From the NCBI GenBank assembly GCA_009779935.1, contig WRAX01000003.1:46571-110570 (forward strand): DNA of 64,000 nt, in the 5' to 3' direction. The stretch's first letter is position 1. Each line of letters starts with the position of its first letter. Source of the stretch: Defluviitaleaceae bacterium (GTDB lineage: Bacteria; Bacillota; Clostridia; Lachnospirales; WRAX01). This document shows positions 1 to 9,418 of the stretch, piece by piece. The position numbers and the translations under genes were made by a program. The notes beneath the pieces were generated by a model. It did not search any database, was not told where the DNA came from, and worked only from the letters and a program-made list of their open reading frames with translations.

Positions 1-1005
1 ATCTCCCGCTCCTTATCCGACCCGCAAGCCGGTGTTATGCGCAAACATGCCAGCTGCCACATTTGGTTACAGCACAACCTGCGCAAGCCTGATAATGCAG
101 ACTGTAAGCTATGGAGCATCGCTACCGATGCGGAGATTGCACTTAATCTCTATAACGAAGATGATGAATTTATTATTAACCGCCCCCGAAGCCTGTTAAA
201 AGGTGTGATTACAAAGCAAAACCTGCCCGAAGGCTTGCCGGATAGTTTGATTTACGCCGAGGAAATTTACGCATGGCTTGCGGCGCAACCCATGGCAAAA
301 CAGCTTAATTTCCCCAGCTCCCACGACGAGGGTGCCAATGACTACGATGATGGCGAAAACCATAACCAAGCCGAGCCAAAAGACCCTTGTGAGCTAATAT
401 CCAAAGCCCAAGATTTTTGCCAAAATTTAGCACAAGCTGTTGCTGATAGGGCACAGGCCGGCACAAGCAGGCAAATGATGGAGGATTTTCAAAAGCATGT
501 GGCAGAACAGCGCAAATTTACCCTTCACGGGGCTTTGGAAGCAGAACTTGCCGCCTGTTATGCTGTGCAACGCAAACCATCTTACCGCCGACCCAAAAGG
601 CGGGAAAATCCCGATTTTATCCAAAAAGGGGCAGTTAAAATACGCACCCGCCCCCATATTATCGTATATTGTGACCGCAGTGCCAGCTTTGACCGGCAAA
701 AAACCCAAACTGCCACCGACCGTATAGCAGAAATTTGCAAAAAATACCGTGCCAATGTGCAGGTGGATGTGTTGTATTTTAATGACCACATTTTGGAAGC
801 AGACCCCGTGCAAGGGGCCAACGGCACCAATTATCAAGCCGTGCGGGACAGTATTTGGCATCATAACCCGGAAATTGCCATCGTCATAACCGATGATGAT
901 CCTTGCGAACCGTTATCCCCTGTAAGTGCCCATGTTTTAGTTGTCCCCATAGGCTCGTCCCGCACATTTTTTGCCCAGCGCATAGGCGGCAGTGACGTAT
1001 TTTAA
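1..1005 (+). CDS. VWA-like / DUF2201-type putative metallopeptidase protein (5' end outside window)
   Basis: The reading frame is open from base 1, so the gene begins upstream of the window. The first Met at 37 is internal. The N-terminal part (KHASCHIWLQHN, then LWSIATDAEI) matches the putative metallopeptidase domain of the DUF2201 family. That domain normally has an HExxH-like stretch followed by a WN.A.D motif. The C-terminal third, from about residue 208 counted from the Met at 37, is a VWA-like fold with a DxSxS metal site (DRSAS) and a later ITDDDP segment. Members of this family usually sit next to a MoxR AAA+ ATPase, whose gene would lie to the left. Substrate and function are unknown. 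It ends one base before the convergent ygiQ-type gene. Confidence 0.8.
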   Translation: MSRSLSDPQAGVMRKHASCHIWLQHNLRKPDNADCKLWSIATDAEIALNLYNEDDEFIINRPRSLLKGVITKQNLPEGLPDSLIYAEEIYAWLAAQPMAKQLNFPSSHDEGANDYDDGENHNQAEPKDPCELISKAQDFCQNLAQAVADRAQAGTSRQMMEDFQKHVAEQRKFTLHGALEAELAACYAVQRKPSYRRPKRRENPDFIQKGAVKIRTRPHIIVYCDRSASFDRQKTQTATDRIAEICKKYRANVQVDVLYFNDHILEADPVQGANGTNYQAVRDSIWHHNPEIAIVITDDDPCEPLSPVSAHVLVVPIGSSRTFFAQRIGGSDVF

Positions 1006-2823
1006 TCACTTTTTAGATCGTTTGGGAGACTTGGGGCGCAACAATGCTTTGGGATCGTGCCCGATAAGATCCTTACGCCCTGCACGTATTAGGGCAGCTT
1101 TAACAATTTCGTAATTAACAGGCAGGCGATACTGAATCAATGCCCTTTGGGCGGTTTTTTCCCGCTGGCTTTTTGGAACAAAAATTTTTGCCATGGTGCG
1201 GGGTTCCAGCCCCGTGTAAAACATACAGGTGGACAGAGTTCCGGGGGTTGGATAAAAATCCTGCACCTGTTCCGGTTTTGCACCTGCATCCCGCAAATAT
1301 TCCGCCAACTGTATGGCATCTTCCAAATTACAGCCCGGGTGGCTGGAAATTAGATATGGCACAAGATACTGGGCTTTACCCAGTTGCCTATTGGCACGCT
1401 CAAATTTTACGGCAAATTTTTTATATAGGTCAAAACCGGGCTTGCCCATATGGGTCAACGCCTTATCGGAAACATGTTCGGGGGCAACTTTTAGGCGACC
1501 GCTAACATGATGCTGGCATAATTCCCGCAAAAAGTCATCCCCGTCGGGGTCGCCCAACAAATAATCATAACGTATGCCGGAACGCACAAAAACCTTTTTA
1601 ACCTTAGGTATTTCCCGCAAAGCTCGCAAAAGTTTCAAATATGGCTTATGGTCAAATTTTAGATTGGGGCAAGGCGTGGGGGCAAGGCATTTGCGTTTGC
1701 AAGGCTTTGCATCCTCTTTTTTCCACCTATCACAAGGGGGTGCGGAAAAGTTTGCGGTGGGGCCGCCCACATCGTGTATATGCCCCTTAAAAGACGGGTC
1801 GTGGGTAAAATTTATTGCCTCGGCAATAACTGATTTATGGCTACGCACCTGCACATAACGCCCCTGATGAAAGCTTAAGGCGCAAAAATTGCAGCTGCCA
1901 AAACAGCCACGGTTGTTGGTAATGCTAAACTTAACTTCCTCTATGGCAGGCACGCCGCCTTGTTTTGCGTACATTGGGTGAAAATCCCGCATATAGGGAA
2001 GGGAGTGAACCCTGTCAAGCTCAGATGTGGTTAGGGGGTCGGCGGGGCGGTTTTGCACCACATATGTGCCGCCATAATCCTCCACCAAGGTTTTTGCCGT
2101 TAAAAAGTCTGTATTATCATATTGTGCCACAAAACTTTGGGCAAATTGCTTTTTGCCCTCGGATGTGGCATCTTTTATTTGCTTAAATGAAGGCAACAAA
2201 ACAGGTTCGTATAAAAAGCTGATATCTTTGGTTTTGAACACCGTACCGTTAATAAATGTGATGTGTTGGGCATCCAGCCCACTTTCCAAGGCTTCTGCAA
2301 TTTCCACAATTTGCCGTTCGCCCATGCCATAAACCAACAAATCAGCAGAAGAATCCAGTAAAATGGATCGCCGCACGGCATTGTCCCAGTAGTCATAATG
2401 GGCAAGGCGGCGCAAGCTTGCTTCCAGCCCGCCGATGATAATTGGCACATCCTTATAAGCTTCACGAATTTTGTTGCAATATACAATTGTGGCACGGTTA
2501 GGGCGTTTGCCTGCTTCTCCCCCTGCCGTATATGTATCGGTTTTGCGCTTATGCAGGGCAACGCTATAGTGGTTTACCATGGAGTCGATATTACCCCCGG
2601 TTACCAAAAAACCCAACTTTGGGCGGCCAAAACGTGTAAAGTCATCGGTGGTTTTCCAGTTTGGCTGGGGGATTACGGCCACGCTATACCCACGGGATTC
2701 CAGCACACGGGCTATGATGGCAGCACCAAAACTGGGGTGGTCCACATAGGCATCCCCTGTAACCAGCACAAAATCCACGGGAACATCCTGTGTTTCTTCA
2801 ATTGTAGTTGGCAAAAATGGCAC
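1006..2823 (-). CDS. YgiQ family radical SAM protein
   Basis: A protein of about 605 residues with the radical-SAM cluster motif CxxxCxxC (GCFGSCNFCAL) near residues 305-315. Other YgiQ hallmarks are the N-terminal VTGDAYVDHPSFG segment, the GGLEASLRR motif and a cysteine-rich block after the SAM core (CKRKCLAPTPCPN). The family binds a 4Fe-4S cluster and S-adenosylmethionine; its substrate is not established. The open frame extends to a TTG at 2832, but that codon lies only one or two bases from a GGAAGG ribosome-binding site at 2834-2839. The in-frame GTG at 2823 is spaced correctly and I prefer it. It is divergent from the membrane-protein gene at 2898. Confidence 0.9.
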   Translation of the reverse strand: MPFLPTTIEETQDVPVDFVLVTGDAYVDHPSFGAAIIARVLESRGYSVAVIPQPNWKTTDDFTRFGRPKLGFLVTGGNIDSMVNHYSVALHKRKTDTYTAGGEAGKRPNRATIVYCNKIREAYKDVPIIIGGLEASLRRLAHYDYWDNAVRRSILLDSSADLLVYGMGERQIVEIAEALESGLDAQHITFINGTVFKTKDISFLYEPVLLPSFKQIKDATSEGKKQFAQSFVAQYDNTDFLTAKTLVEDYGGTYVVQNRPADPLTTSELDRVHSLPYMRDFHPMYAKQGGVPAIEEVKFSITNNRGCFGSCNFCALSFHQGRYVQVRSHKSVIAEAINFTHDPSFKGHIHDVGGPTANFSAPPCDRWKKEDAKPCKRKCLAPTPCPNLKFDHKPYLKLLRALREIPKVKKVFVRSGIRYDYLLGDPDGDDFLRELCQHHVSGRLKVAPEHVSDKALTHMGKPGFDLYKKFAVKFERANRQLGKAQYLVPYLISSHPGCNLEDAIQLAEYLRDAGAKPEQVQDFYPTPGTLSTCMFYTGLEPRTMAKIFVPKSQREKTAQRALIQYRLPVNYEIVKAALIRAGRKDLIGHDPKALLRPKSPKRSKK

Positions 2824-2897
2824 GTCAACCAACCTTCCGTCATAAATTTGGACTTACTGTAGTAAACTTATAAAAAATAAGTACGAGGTGGATTATA

Positions 2898-3293
2898 TTG
2901 GAAAAGAGAGGTTTTAGCATTAAGCGGGAGCAGGTTTTAGGCGTTGTTTTGGGCGTTATAATCGCCTATGCCATTACTGCCATTGCCTTTATCGCCACGG
3001 CATTGGCCATCACATACACCAATTTGTCCGAAAGTGTGCTGCCTGCCATTGTTATGATAACATGCGTGATAAGCGTGATGTTTGCAGGCTTTGATGCCTC
3101 TCGCAAGGCTTCTAAAAACGGCTGGGCTTGGGGCATGTGTGCAGGGTTAATTTATGCCATTGTTTTTATCACCATCATCGTTATTACCACCGGCGGTTTT
3201 GTGTTGGATGTGCGAAAGTTTTTATTGCTTGGCTTATCGCTGGTAGGCGGCGGTATTGGCGGGGCAATTGGCATTAACTTTAATAAGCGATAA
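2898..3293 (+). CDS. TIGR04086 family membrane protein
   Basis: 131 residues with four predicted transmembrane segments (about residues 12-38, 45-65, 75-98 and 105-125) and a short basic start. The pattern matches the TIGR04086 family of small Firmicute membrane proteins, whose function is unknown. The start is TTG, chosen because GAGGTGG at 2885-2891 is well placed. A possible promoter lies just upstream (TTGGAC at 2848-2853, A/T-rich -10 about 17 bases later). A strong hairpin terminator follows the stop codon, so this is probably a single-gene transcript. Confidence 0.75.
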   Translation: MEKRGFSIKREQVLGVVLGVIIAYAITAIAFIATALAITYTNLSESVLPAIVMITCVISVMFAGFDASRKASKNGWAWGMCAGLIYAIVFITIIVITTGGFVLDVRKFLLLGLSLVGGGIGGAIGINFNKR

Positions 3294-3298
3294 AGGCA

Positions 3299-3322
3299 GG
3301 GCGGACATTGTCCGCCCTTTTC
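3299..3322 (+). terminator. Rho-independent terminator after the TIGR04086 gene
   Basis: GGGCGGAC at 3299-3306 pairs with GTCCGCCC at 3310-3317 around a three-base loop and is followed by TTTT. It sits between the convergent TIGR04086 and yggS-type genes. Confidence 0.8.
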
Positions 3323-3327
3323 CGTAT

Positions 3328-3984
3328 CTACCCAAAAATACCCCGCCCGATGCGCACAATATTCGCACCGCATTCTATTGCGGCTTCATAATCCCCACTC
3401 ATACCCATGGATAAAAACCTTGCCTGGGCAATTTTATTCAAATCTTGGTGCAGTTGCGCCATTTTTTCAAAATAATTGCGCCTTTGGCTCTCGGTTGCAT
3501 CGGCCGGCCCCATGGTCATCAAACCGTGTACGGCGATACTGGGCAGTTGTATTACTTGCTCGGCAAATTCCAGCACCTCTTCTGGCACAATGCCGTGCTT
3601 GCTTGCTTCGCCGGCAATATTCACTTCTATCAGCACATCTGCCATCGAATCCCGTTGGTTTGCCATGCGGCTTATTTCTTCTGCCAAACGCAAACTGTCT
3701 AAACTATGGATAAGTGCGGCTTTGCCCAGTACCTGACCCACCTTGTTCCTTTGTAAATGCCCAAGAAAATGCCATACCAAATCTTGTAAATGTGGTTGTT
3801 TTGCCACCAAATCCTGCGCCCGATTTTCCCCCACATGGTGCAAGCCTTGTAAGCCTTGCAAATCCACCAAATCAACGGACTTGGTAACAACAATCAAAAT
3901 AATATCAGAAGCCGCCCGTCCCGATTTTGCCGCTGATTTGGCAATATTATCATTTACACGTTTCAGATTGTCGGAAACATTCAT
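3328..3984 (-). CDS. YggS/PLPBP family pyridoxal phosphate-binding protein
   Basis: 218 residues starting MNVSDNLKRV. The family is a PLP-binding TIM-barrel protein without catalytic domain partners, involved in vitamin B6 and amino-acid homeostasis. The PLP lysine is in IVVTKSVD (TKS, about residues 35-38). Other family signatures are HHVGENRAQDL, WHFLGHLQRNK and LSMGMSGDYEAAIECGANIVRIGRGIFG at the C-terminus. A longer frame reaches 4008, but the ATG at 3984 has a GAGG ribosome-binding site eight bases away and starts six bases after the amidase stop at 3990, so the two genes are probably co-transcribed. Confidence 0.9.
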   Translation of the reverse strand: MNVSDNLKRVNDNIAKSAAKSGRAASDIILIVVTKSVDLVDLQGLQGLHHVGENRAQDLVAKQPHLQDLVWHFLGHLQRNKVGQVLGKAALIHSLDSLRLAEEISRMANQRDSMADVLIEVNIAGEASKHGIVPEEVLEFAEQVIQLPSIAVHGLMTMGPADATESQRRNYFEKMAQLHQDLNKIAQARFLSMGMSGDYEAAIECGANIVRIGRGIFG

Positions 3985-3989
3985 CGCTG

Positions 3990-6146
3990 CTACCTCGCCG
4001 GTGTCCAAATATTCACAACTTCGTAGATGGACCGCACAATGGTTACGGCCGCCAGCTGTCGGAAATTATCACAGGCAAAAAGCTCGCCGCCACGGGGGGT
4101 GTCAATAAACTCCAATTCCAACAAAGCCGCAGGTATGCGGGTGGAATTTAGCACCTGTATACGTGGGCGGTGGCGCACACCTCTATCCACAGATTCAAAG
4201 GCTTCCACCATATTAGCTTGGAAAATTTCCGCAAGATGGCGGGAATTAAAGTCGGCAGGCTCGTCATCATGTATGGTGTATAGGGTTTCTGTACCGGTCG
4301 CTACACGGTTTGCGGCATTTACATGTACAGATATAAAGATATCCGCAACATCGTTGGCGGTGGCGGCACGGTGGGCGTTTACCACGGTAATATCACTGTC
4401 ACGGGTCATATAAACCTGCACAAACCCGTCTGCCCGCAAAATTTCCGCCACCCGCAGGGAAATATCCAGTACCACATTGGCTTCCCGCATGCCATGGTGT
4501 ACTGCGCCGGGGTCTTGCCCGCCGTGCCCCGGGTCCAACATCACCACAAAGGGGTGGATATCACGCGGGTTAACGTGGCGGATGAAAAAGCTGTCAGCAT
4601 CATAAGTCAGCGTAAAGGCACGTATGCTGTTGGTGTGGAAAATTAGGCGGGTTTGCCCGTTTTCGGTTGTAATTTCCACGCTGTTTAGCGCACCACGGCG
4701 CACCATATATGTACCATATCCAAAAAAGCTTGAAAAATCCCCGGGAAGGATAAATGTGTAGCGACCTCGCAAATAATCATCCACACGCTGTATTTGGCTC
4801 ATATCAAGCCCGGCGGGACGGCGCAAGCCAACTGTGCCCGTCTCCTCTTGAAAGTAGATATTGCGATATGTAGGGTCTGTTAGTATAATTTCCACGGTGG
4901 CGGCATAGTAATCCCGTTTAACATTAAAGGACACATTTTGTGATAAATCCACCACCACACGGGCTGTGTGGGGGTCAAATTGCCCAAGGCGCACAGCATT
5001 TGCAAGTACGCCGCCGCCGATTTCGCCAAAGGCCATCATGCGGGCATTTGGCAGGTCTATTACCATGCGTGGGGGGTTATCCAAAAAGAAAATATCGGTT
5101 TGGGGCAACACGCTGCCGCTGATGGTGATGGTTTCTGTGCCGTTTTGGGAATAGGAGGAGGTAAACGCCACATCCAAAATCTCCTTAGGCTCAAAGGTGA
5201 CAACTACGTGGCGGCGGTCCTGTGACAGTGCCACACGATACACCACCGGGGCAGTTAAATCAAAAACCACACGGGCAACAGAATGGCCGTGGATATAATT
5301 TTGACCTGTGCGCACAAGCCCCAAAAATTCGTTATTAATACCATGGGTGCTTGGGGCGAAGTTGGCACGCCCGTTCAAAATATCCACCCGCAGGCGACCA
5401 TCTTGGTGCATATACCAATCCACCCCTGTAATGCGCCCAGCGGCAGTGATTGTAAATTGGTTGTGGTGCTCGTTCCAGGTAATGGAATTTACATTGGTTA
5501 AGGCATTGCTTTCCATGGCAATGGGCCGGGAATTGTCAATGGACAGATAGGCCAAATTAGGTCTTTTCTCCCCCTCTTCCTCAGGTTCCGCCATAAGCTC
5601 CATGTCATCGTAGTGTGTATCTTCTATTTCCTCTTCTTCCTCGGTGGAAGGATGCTCGTCCTCCATACTATCATTGCCATTATATGTCAAAAAAACTGTG
5701 CTGGTTGCATTGTCCCAGCCCACATCAAAGCCCAAAGCCCCCGCCACAAAGGACAAGGGTACCATGGTACGGTCGTTTATAATTTGCGGGGCAACATCCA
5801 TAGTAAGCATGGCGTCGTCCATCCTAAATTGATGGTCACCCACATGCATTATAATCAGACTTTGCGGATGGTTGATAATAATGCGCTGTTGCTCGGGTTG
5901 AAAATCCACCACAGCATCTAACTGCTCAAAAACATGGCGCACGGGCACAAATGTGCGGTTATCAAGGATAAAGGATGGTGCGTCAGCTTCCGGCAGCGGC
6001 CGCCCATCCAGCACCAAATTTACCACCCTTGCACCACTTGCAAGGGTACCGGCATAAGCCCCCTGCCCCATTAAAACAACAAAACACAAAAATGTGACAG
6101 AATATATTAACAATTTTGTAACATTTTTAATAAGCTTGTGTGTCAC
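3990..6146 (-). CDS. N-acetylmuramoyl-L-alanine amidase with stalk and AMIN domains
   Basis: About 718 residues. An N-terminal signal peptide (hydrophobic core LLIYSVTFLCFVV, ending AYA) is followed by a copper-amine-oxidase-N1-like stalk domain (about residues 40-150). Next comes an acidic linker rich in Glu, then two AMIN-like repeats (about 200-440). The C-terminal catalytic Amidase_3 domain begins near residue 535 (LDPGHGGQDPGA). Zinc ligands are expected at that His, at the Glu in MREANVVLDI and at the SVHVNA histidine, with the catalytic Glu in LELEFI. It should cleave the bond between muramic acid and the stem peptide outside the cell. The GTG at 6146 is chosen because AGGGGGA lies directly upstream; the ORF extends to 6167. 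Confidence 0.9.
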   Translation of the reverse strand: MTHKLIKNVTKLLIYSVTFLCFVVLMGQGAYAGTLASGARVVNLVLDGRPLPEADAPSFILDNRTFVPVRHVFEQLDAVVDFQPEQQRIIINHPQSLIIMHVGDHQFRMDDAMLTMDVAPQIINDRTMVPLSFVAGALGFDVGWDNATSTVFLTYNGNDSMEDEHPSTEEEEEIEDTHYDDMELMAEPEEEGEKRPNLAYLSIDNSRPIAMESNALTNVNSITWNEHHNQFTITAAGRITGVDWYMHQDGRLRVDILNGRANFAPSTHGINNEFLGLVRTGQNYIHGHSVARVVFDLTAPVVYRVALSQDRRHVVVTFEPKEILDVAFTSSYSQNGTETITISGSVLPQTDIFFLDNPPRMVIDLPNARMMAFGEIGGGVLANAVRLGQFDPHTARVVVDLSQNVSFNVKRDYYAATVEIILTDPTYRNIYFQEETGTVGLRRPAGLDMSQIQRVDDYLRGRYTFILPGDFSSFFGYGTYMVRRGALNSVEITTENGQTRLIFHTNSIRAFTLTYDADSFFIRHVNPRDIHPFVVMLDPGHGGQDPGAVHHGMREANVVLDISLRVAEILRADGFVQVYMTRDSDITVVNAHRAATANDVADIFISVHVNAANRVATGTETLYTIHDDEPADFNSRHLAEIFQANMVEAFESVDRGVRHRPRIQVLNSTRIPAALLELEFIDTPRGGELFACDNFRQLAAVTIVRSIYEVVNIWTPAR

Positions 6147-6272
6147 AGCAAATCCCCCTATAATCATGTTATTACGACATTAATTGTAACACAAAAAAAC
6201 ACATTTTGCAATATGCTGTCGCCATGTTATAGAATTGTAATAATTGCCACATGACCGGGGCAAGCCCCCGCC

Positions 6273-7640
6273 TTACCAGTTGCCCTCCGCAATTAACGCA
6301 AGCACTGTTTGCAAAGCATCCATACCATCACGGTTAAAATGGTGGGGCACTGTGCCATATTCCCAGGGTCTGCCGTCTGCGCTTATTATATACAGCATGT
6401 CGTATCGCACTTCGAAGGTGGTGTTGGGTAAAGTAATAAAAGCAGGCATTAAAGCCGCATCCGATACCATGCCCCCTGTGGTTTGCCCTACCAATGTAGC
6501 AAATCCTGTTTGGTGAAGAAATGCTGCTATTTGTTGTGCAGCAGAAAAGTTATTCATATCAGTGAGCAACCATACTTTGCCATTAAAAGGCGCACGGCGT
6601 TCGGGATGGGGTGCAATGGATACGGTTCGTGATATATAGTAATCCATAAGGCGCAAATCGTTTACCACATCTTCTGAAAGGGTGACTTCCGGGAAGATAT
6701 TTGGCAAGTCATCAATGTTAAAAGGCACCCTTTCACCCATGCTCCTTGGCGCTCGCCTCATAAGTCGTGTGTTATATTCCCCCGCCATATAAAATTGGTG
6801 AAAGATGGTTTCCAACGGATAGTCAATTAAGGGGGCGATTAAAGGGCGTGTAAAAAACTCGGTATAACCGCCGTAAATCCCCCTCATATCCAAAATTAGG
6901 TGCTCAAAACCTTCCAGTTGGCTGTAAAACTCATCTACCTGCCGCAAAGTGTCCGAGGCGGGGTTGCGCACCCAATTATCTCCATAAATTCTTGGCAACC
7001 TTATATATGCAATTCTCCCATCTTCTATTATATTTGTGGTTATGTTGTAATCATCGAACCCAAGCAAAGGTGTTACCATTTGGCTGTGATAAAGATGTTT
7101 TTCGTCAAATGTTGGATTGGCTAACCTGTCACCAAAGTAGCTGTAAACGGTTCTTCGGCGATTATCAAACCTTTCATAAGCACTTCGAAAGTATGTATCA
7201 TAAGAAGCCAGCCATAAGTGACCCACAGGAGAAGCGTGGCTAAAAAAATCCAGCCTTAGCATTTCCCAAAAGGGTATATAATCCCATTCTATGGATTCGT
7301 CTAAAATGCGCTCTCTTAACTCCGGCACAAGAGCCAGCATATCAACCTCATTGCGCCTGTAAATGATACCAAAGGTTGGAACATTTTCTTTAAGGGCAGT
7401 CATTAAATAGTCAAAATCTTCCAAAAACTGCTCCCGGGTTAGTTGGGGCGGTTGCCATTGGGGGCGGGGCGGGTCTGTGACAAGGGTTTTTATTAAGTCC
7501 AGCTCTGTGGGCTGTTGGGCAACCACTTCTGGTGCGTAGGCATCGTCACCGGGCATAAAAATAATTGGCAAAATAATTACAACCGCTGCAAACAAGGCTA
7601 CAAGCATGGTTACCATAAAAACTGTTTTGCTTTTTTTCAT
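6273..7640 (-). CDS. Membrane-anchored S41-type serine peptidase, copy 1
   Basis: 455 residues with one N-terminal transmembrane anchor (residues 8-30, VALFAAVVIILPII) and an extracellular C-terminal domain of the S41 (C-terminal processing/tail-specific) protease fold. S41 landmarks are LILDMRGIYGG (the usual DLRGNGGG strand) and LLTDMNNFSAAQ near residue 363, where the serine is the expected nucleophile, followed by VGQTTGG. The acidic residue that commonly follows FSAA is Gln here. No PDZ domain is evident. It is closely similar along its whole length to the gene at 8058-9398. It is preceded by a small secreted-peptide gene (7726) and a strong hairpin. Ribosome-binding site GGAGG and ATG at 7640. 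The substrate is unknown; the linked peptide is an obvious candidate. Confidence 0.8.
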   Translation of the reverse strand: MKKSKTVFMVTMLVALFAAVVIILPIIFMPGDDAYAPEVVAQQPTELDLIKTLVTDPPRPQWQPPQLTREQFLEDFDYLMTALKENVPTFGIIYRRNEVDMLALVPELRERILDESIEWDYIPFWEMLRLDFFSHASPVGHLWLASYDTYFRSAYERFDNRRRTVYSYFGDRLANPTFDEKHLYHSQMVTPLLGFDDYNITTNIIEDGRIAYIRLPRIYGDNWVRNPASDTLRQVDEFYSQLEGFEHLILDMRGIYGGYTEFFTRPLIAPLIDYPLETIFHQFYMAGEYNTRLMRRAPRSMGERVPFNIDDLPNIFPEVTLSEDVVNDLRLMDYYISRTVSIAPHPERRAPFNGKVWLLTDMNNFSAAQQIAAFLHQTGFATLVGQTTGGMVSDAALMPAFITLPNTTFEVRYDMLYIISADGRPWEYGTVPHHFNRDGMDALQTVLALIAEGNW

Positions 7641-7657
7641 ATTTAACCTCCAAAGTG

Positions 7658-7702
7658 AAACACCCCAACCCCTGCATGTGCGATGGTGGGGTTGGGGTGT
7701 TT
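7658..7702 (-). terminator. Perfect 15-bp hairpin between peptide gene 1 and protease gene 1
   Basis: The sequence at 7658-7672 is the exact reverse complement of 7688-7702 (AAACACCCCAACCCC type arms) with a 15-base loop. On the minus strand it is followed by TTTCACTTT, a weak U tract. It could therefore act as a partial terminator that lowers protease expression relative to the peptide. Confidence 0.6.
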
Positions 7703-7725
7703 TGTATTATGTTGCATTTAGCACG

Positions 7726-7923
7726 TTAAGGCCTTGTTTGACCCGGGCGGAAAACGCCTGGTATATTAACACCTCCACTGCCATCGCAAAAATCGGGGTG
7801 AGGGGAAAGTGCGCCAACACCTATGTAATCCGGTTGGCTATCCAGGCTTCCTGCCATAACAACAGCACTGGCGGAAAATACCATGGTCAGCGTCAAAATT
7901 GACGCAACGATTTTCTTTTTCAT
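7726..7923 (-). CDS. Small secreted peptide precursor, copy 1
   Basis: 65 residues starting MKKKIVASILTLTMVF. A Sec signal peptide (hydrophobic core residues 6-22) has likely cleavage after VVMA. The mature part is about 41 residues: GSLDSQPDYIGVGALS, then a Gly/Pro-rich tail with a single Cys (FCDGSGG) ending FRPGQTRP. The ATG at 7923 lies eight bases after AGGAGG; the TTG at 7929 is too close. The signal peptide and first 16 mature residues are nearly identical to the gene at 9483-9707, while the tails diverge. No known family recognised. Consensus promoter at 7970-7998; the Shine-Dalgarno lies in a hairpin. Confidence 0.75.
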   Translation of the reverse strand: MKKKIVASILTLTMVFSASAVVMAGSLDSQPDYIGVGALSPHPDFCDGSGGVNIPGVFRPGQTRP

Positions 7924-7931
7924 TTGCAATT

Positions 7932-7958
7932 CCTCCTAAAAAATGTTTTTTTAGGAGG
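7932..7958 (-). promoter_or_regulatory. Hairpin sequestering the Shine-Dalgarno of peptide gene 1
   Basis: CCTCCT at 7932-7937 is complementary to AGGAGG at 7953-7958, with a run of A facing a run of T, so the leader RNA can fold into a 12-bp stem with a three-base loop. One arm is the AGGAGG ribosome-binding site of the peptide gene. The predicted transcript start, near 7963, puts this hairpin at the very 5' end. It could stabilise the mRNA or control translation. Confidence 0.65.
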
Positions 7959-7969
7959 CTTCTTGTAAC

Positions 7970-7998
7970 ATTATATCAAACGCCATCTGTATTGTCAA
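7970..7998 (-). promoter_or_regulatory. Consensus sigma-A promoter of peptide gene 1
   Basis: On the minus strand TTGACA (7998-7993) and TATAAT (7975-7970) are separated by exactly 17 bases. Both hexamers are perfect matches to the housekeeping consensus, which suggests high transcription. Confidence 0.85.
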
Positions 7999-8057
7999 GT
8001 GTTTTTTGATGCTTTTGGACAATTATTTTTTAATACTTAACGTTTGTTTGGTTAAAT

Positions 8058-9398
8058 TCAGTAATTCCCCTCCGCAATTAACGCAAGCACTGTTTGCAAA
8101 GCATTCATACCATCACGGTTAAAATGGTGGGGTACTGTGCCGTACTCCCAGGGTCTGCCGTCTGCGCTTATTATGTATAGGGGGTCATAGCGCACCATAA
8201 AGCCTGTGTTTGGTAGCGTGAAGTTAAAAGAGCTTGTAAGCGCATCCGCCGCCGCACCGCCTGTGGTTTGCCCAACAAGGGTAGCAAAGCCTGTTTGGTG
8301 AAGAAAAGATGCGACCTGCTGTGCGGCAGAAAAGTTATTCATATCTGTTAATAACCACACTTTGCCATTAAATGGCGCACGGCGTTCTGGATGGGGTGCC
8401 ACGCTAATTGTGCGCGCAATATGGTAATCCATATATCGTAAATCTTCCGCCACCGCTTCCGTAAGGCCGCCATGGGGGAATATATAGCTTAGATCATCCA
8501 TATAAAAAGGCACTCTTTCGCCGATAGCCCTTGGCATGCTAATCATAAACCTTGTATTGCGGTCACCGGCCATAATAAACTGGTGAAAGGTGGTTTCCAA
8601 AGGATAATCAATAAGGGGTGCAATTAACAAGCGGGTTAGGGCAGTTGGCCAACCTCCCAGTATGCCTCTCATATCTATAATAAGATGCTCGGCACCTTCC
8701 AGTTGGCTATAGAAATCATCAACACGCCGTATATTGCTGGGGGTGGGCATTGCGTTGTCCAACATTACGCTACTCGGCAACCTTATATAGGCAACACGCC
8801 CTTCCTGCATGATATTTGCAACTATCTGGCTTTCACTGAACCCCTTGTACATATTTGATATATGTAGGACATGGTGATCGGTATGCCACATAGCATTTCC
8901 AAGCCTGCCCCCAAAGTAAGCATAAACATTTCTTTGGTTCATTGGGCCCGGCGGAAAGTATTGGTGACTTTTTAAATATAAATGCCCAACAGGAAAAGCA
9001 TGTCTAAAAAAGTCCTGCCTAAGCATATTAAAAAAGGGGGCATAGTCCCACTCTATGCTCTCATCTAAAATGCGCTCCCTAAGCTCCGGTGCCAGGGCCA
9101 GCATATCAACACCATTGCGCCTGTAAATTACCCCAAAGGATGGGAAGTTTTCTTCCAGGGTGGTTATTAGAAAATCAAAATCTTCCAAAAACTGTTCCCG
9201 GGTTAGCTCCGGCGGCCGCCATTGGTGGCGCTCTCTTGTTAATGCAGGCTGTGTAGGTTCTATCACATTAGCATTATTTGTCACTTCAAAGTCACAATCA
9301 CTACCCTGTGGCATAAAAATAGCCGGCAAAAAAATTAATACCGCAGATAGTAGGGATATAGCTACAGTTATGCCTAAAATCGCTTTATACTTTTCCAT
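8058..9398 (-). CDS. Membrane-anchored S41-type serine peptidase, copy 2
   Basis: 446 residues and a clear paralogue of the gene at 6273-7640. It has an N-terminal anchor (residues 7-28), then a conserved region with FLEDFDFLITTLEEN, and LIIDMRGILGG. The nucleophile motif LLTDMNNFSAAQ lies near residue 355, then VGQTTGG, and the C-terminal GRPWEYGTVPHHFNRDGM is shared with copy 1. The most divergent part is residues 140-190. Like copy 1 it has Gln after FSAA where many family members have Glu. AGGAGG precedes the ATG at 9398. The gene follows a peptide gene (9483-9707) and a terminator-like hairpin. Together with copy 1 it forms a direct duplication of a peptide-plus-protease unit. Confidence 0.8.
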   Translation of the reverse strand: MEKYKAILGITVAISLLSAVLIFLPAIFMPQGSDCDFEVTNNANVIEPTQPALTRERHQWRPPELTREQFLEDFDFLITTLEENFPSFGVIYRRNGVDMLALAPELRERILDESIEWDYAPFFNMLRQDFFRHAFPVGHLYLKSHQYFPPGPMNQRNVYAYFGGRLGNAMWHTDHHVLHISNMYKGFSESQIVANIMQEGRVAYIRLPSSVMLDNAMPTPSNIRRVDDFYSQLEGAEHLIIDMRGILGGWPTALTRLLIAPLIDYPLETTFHQFIMAGDRNTRFMISMPRAIGERVPFYMDDLSYIFPHGGLTEAVAEDLRYMDYHIARTISVAPHPERRAPFNGKVWLLTDMNNFSAAQQVASFLHQTGFATLVGQTTGGAAADALTSSFNFTLPNTGFMVRYDPLYIISADGRPWEYGTVPHHFNRDGMNALQTVLALIAEGNY

Positions 9399-9418
9399 CG
9401 CTTCCTCCTAAAATAAAA

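Noticed and set aside
582..864. Opposite-strand open frames inside the VWA-like gene
   Set aside because: Shadows of a continuous coding frame with clear family motifs; they have no start signals.
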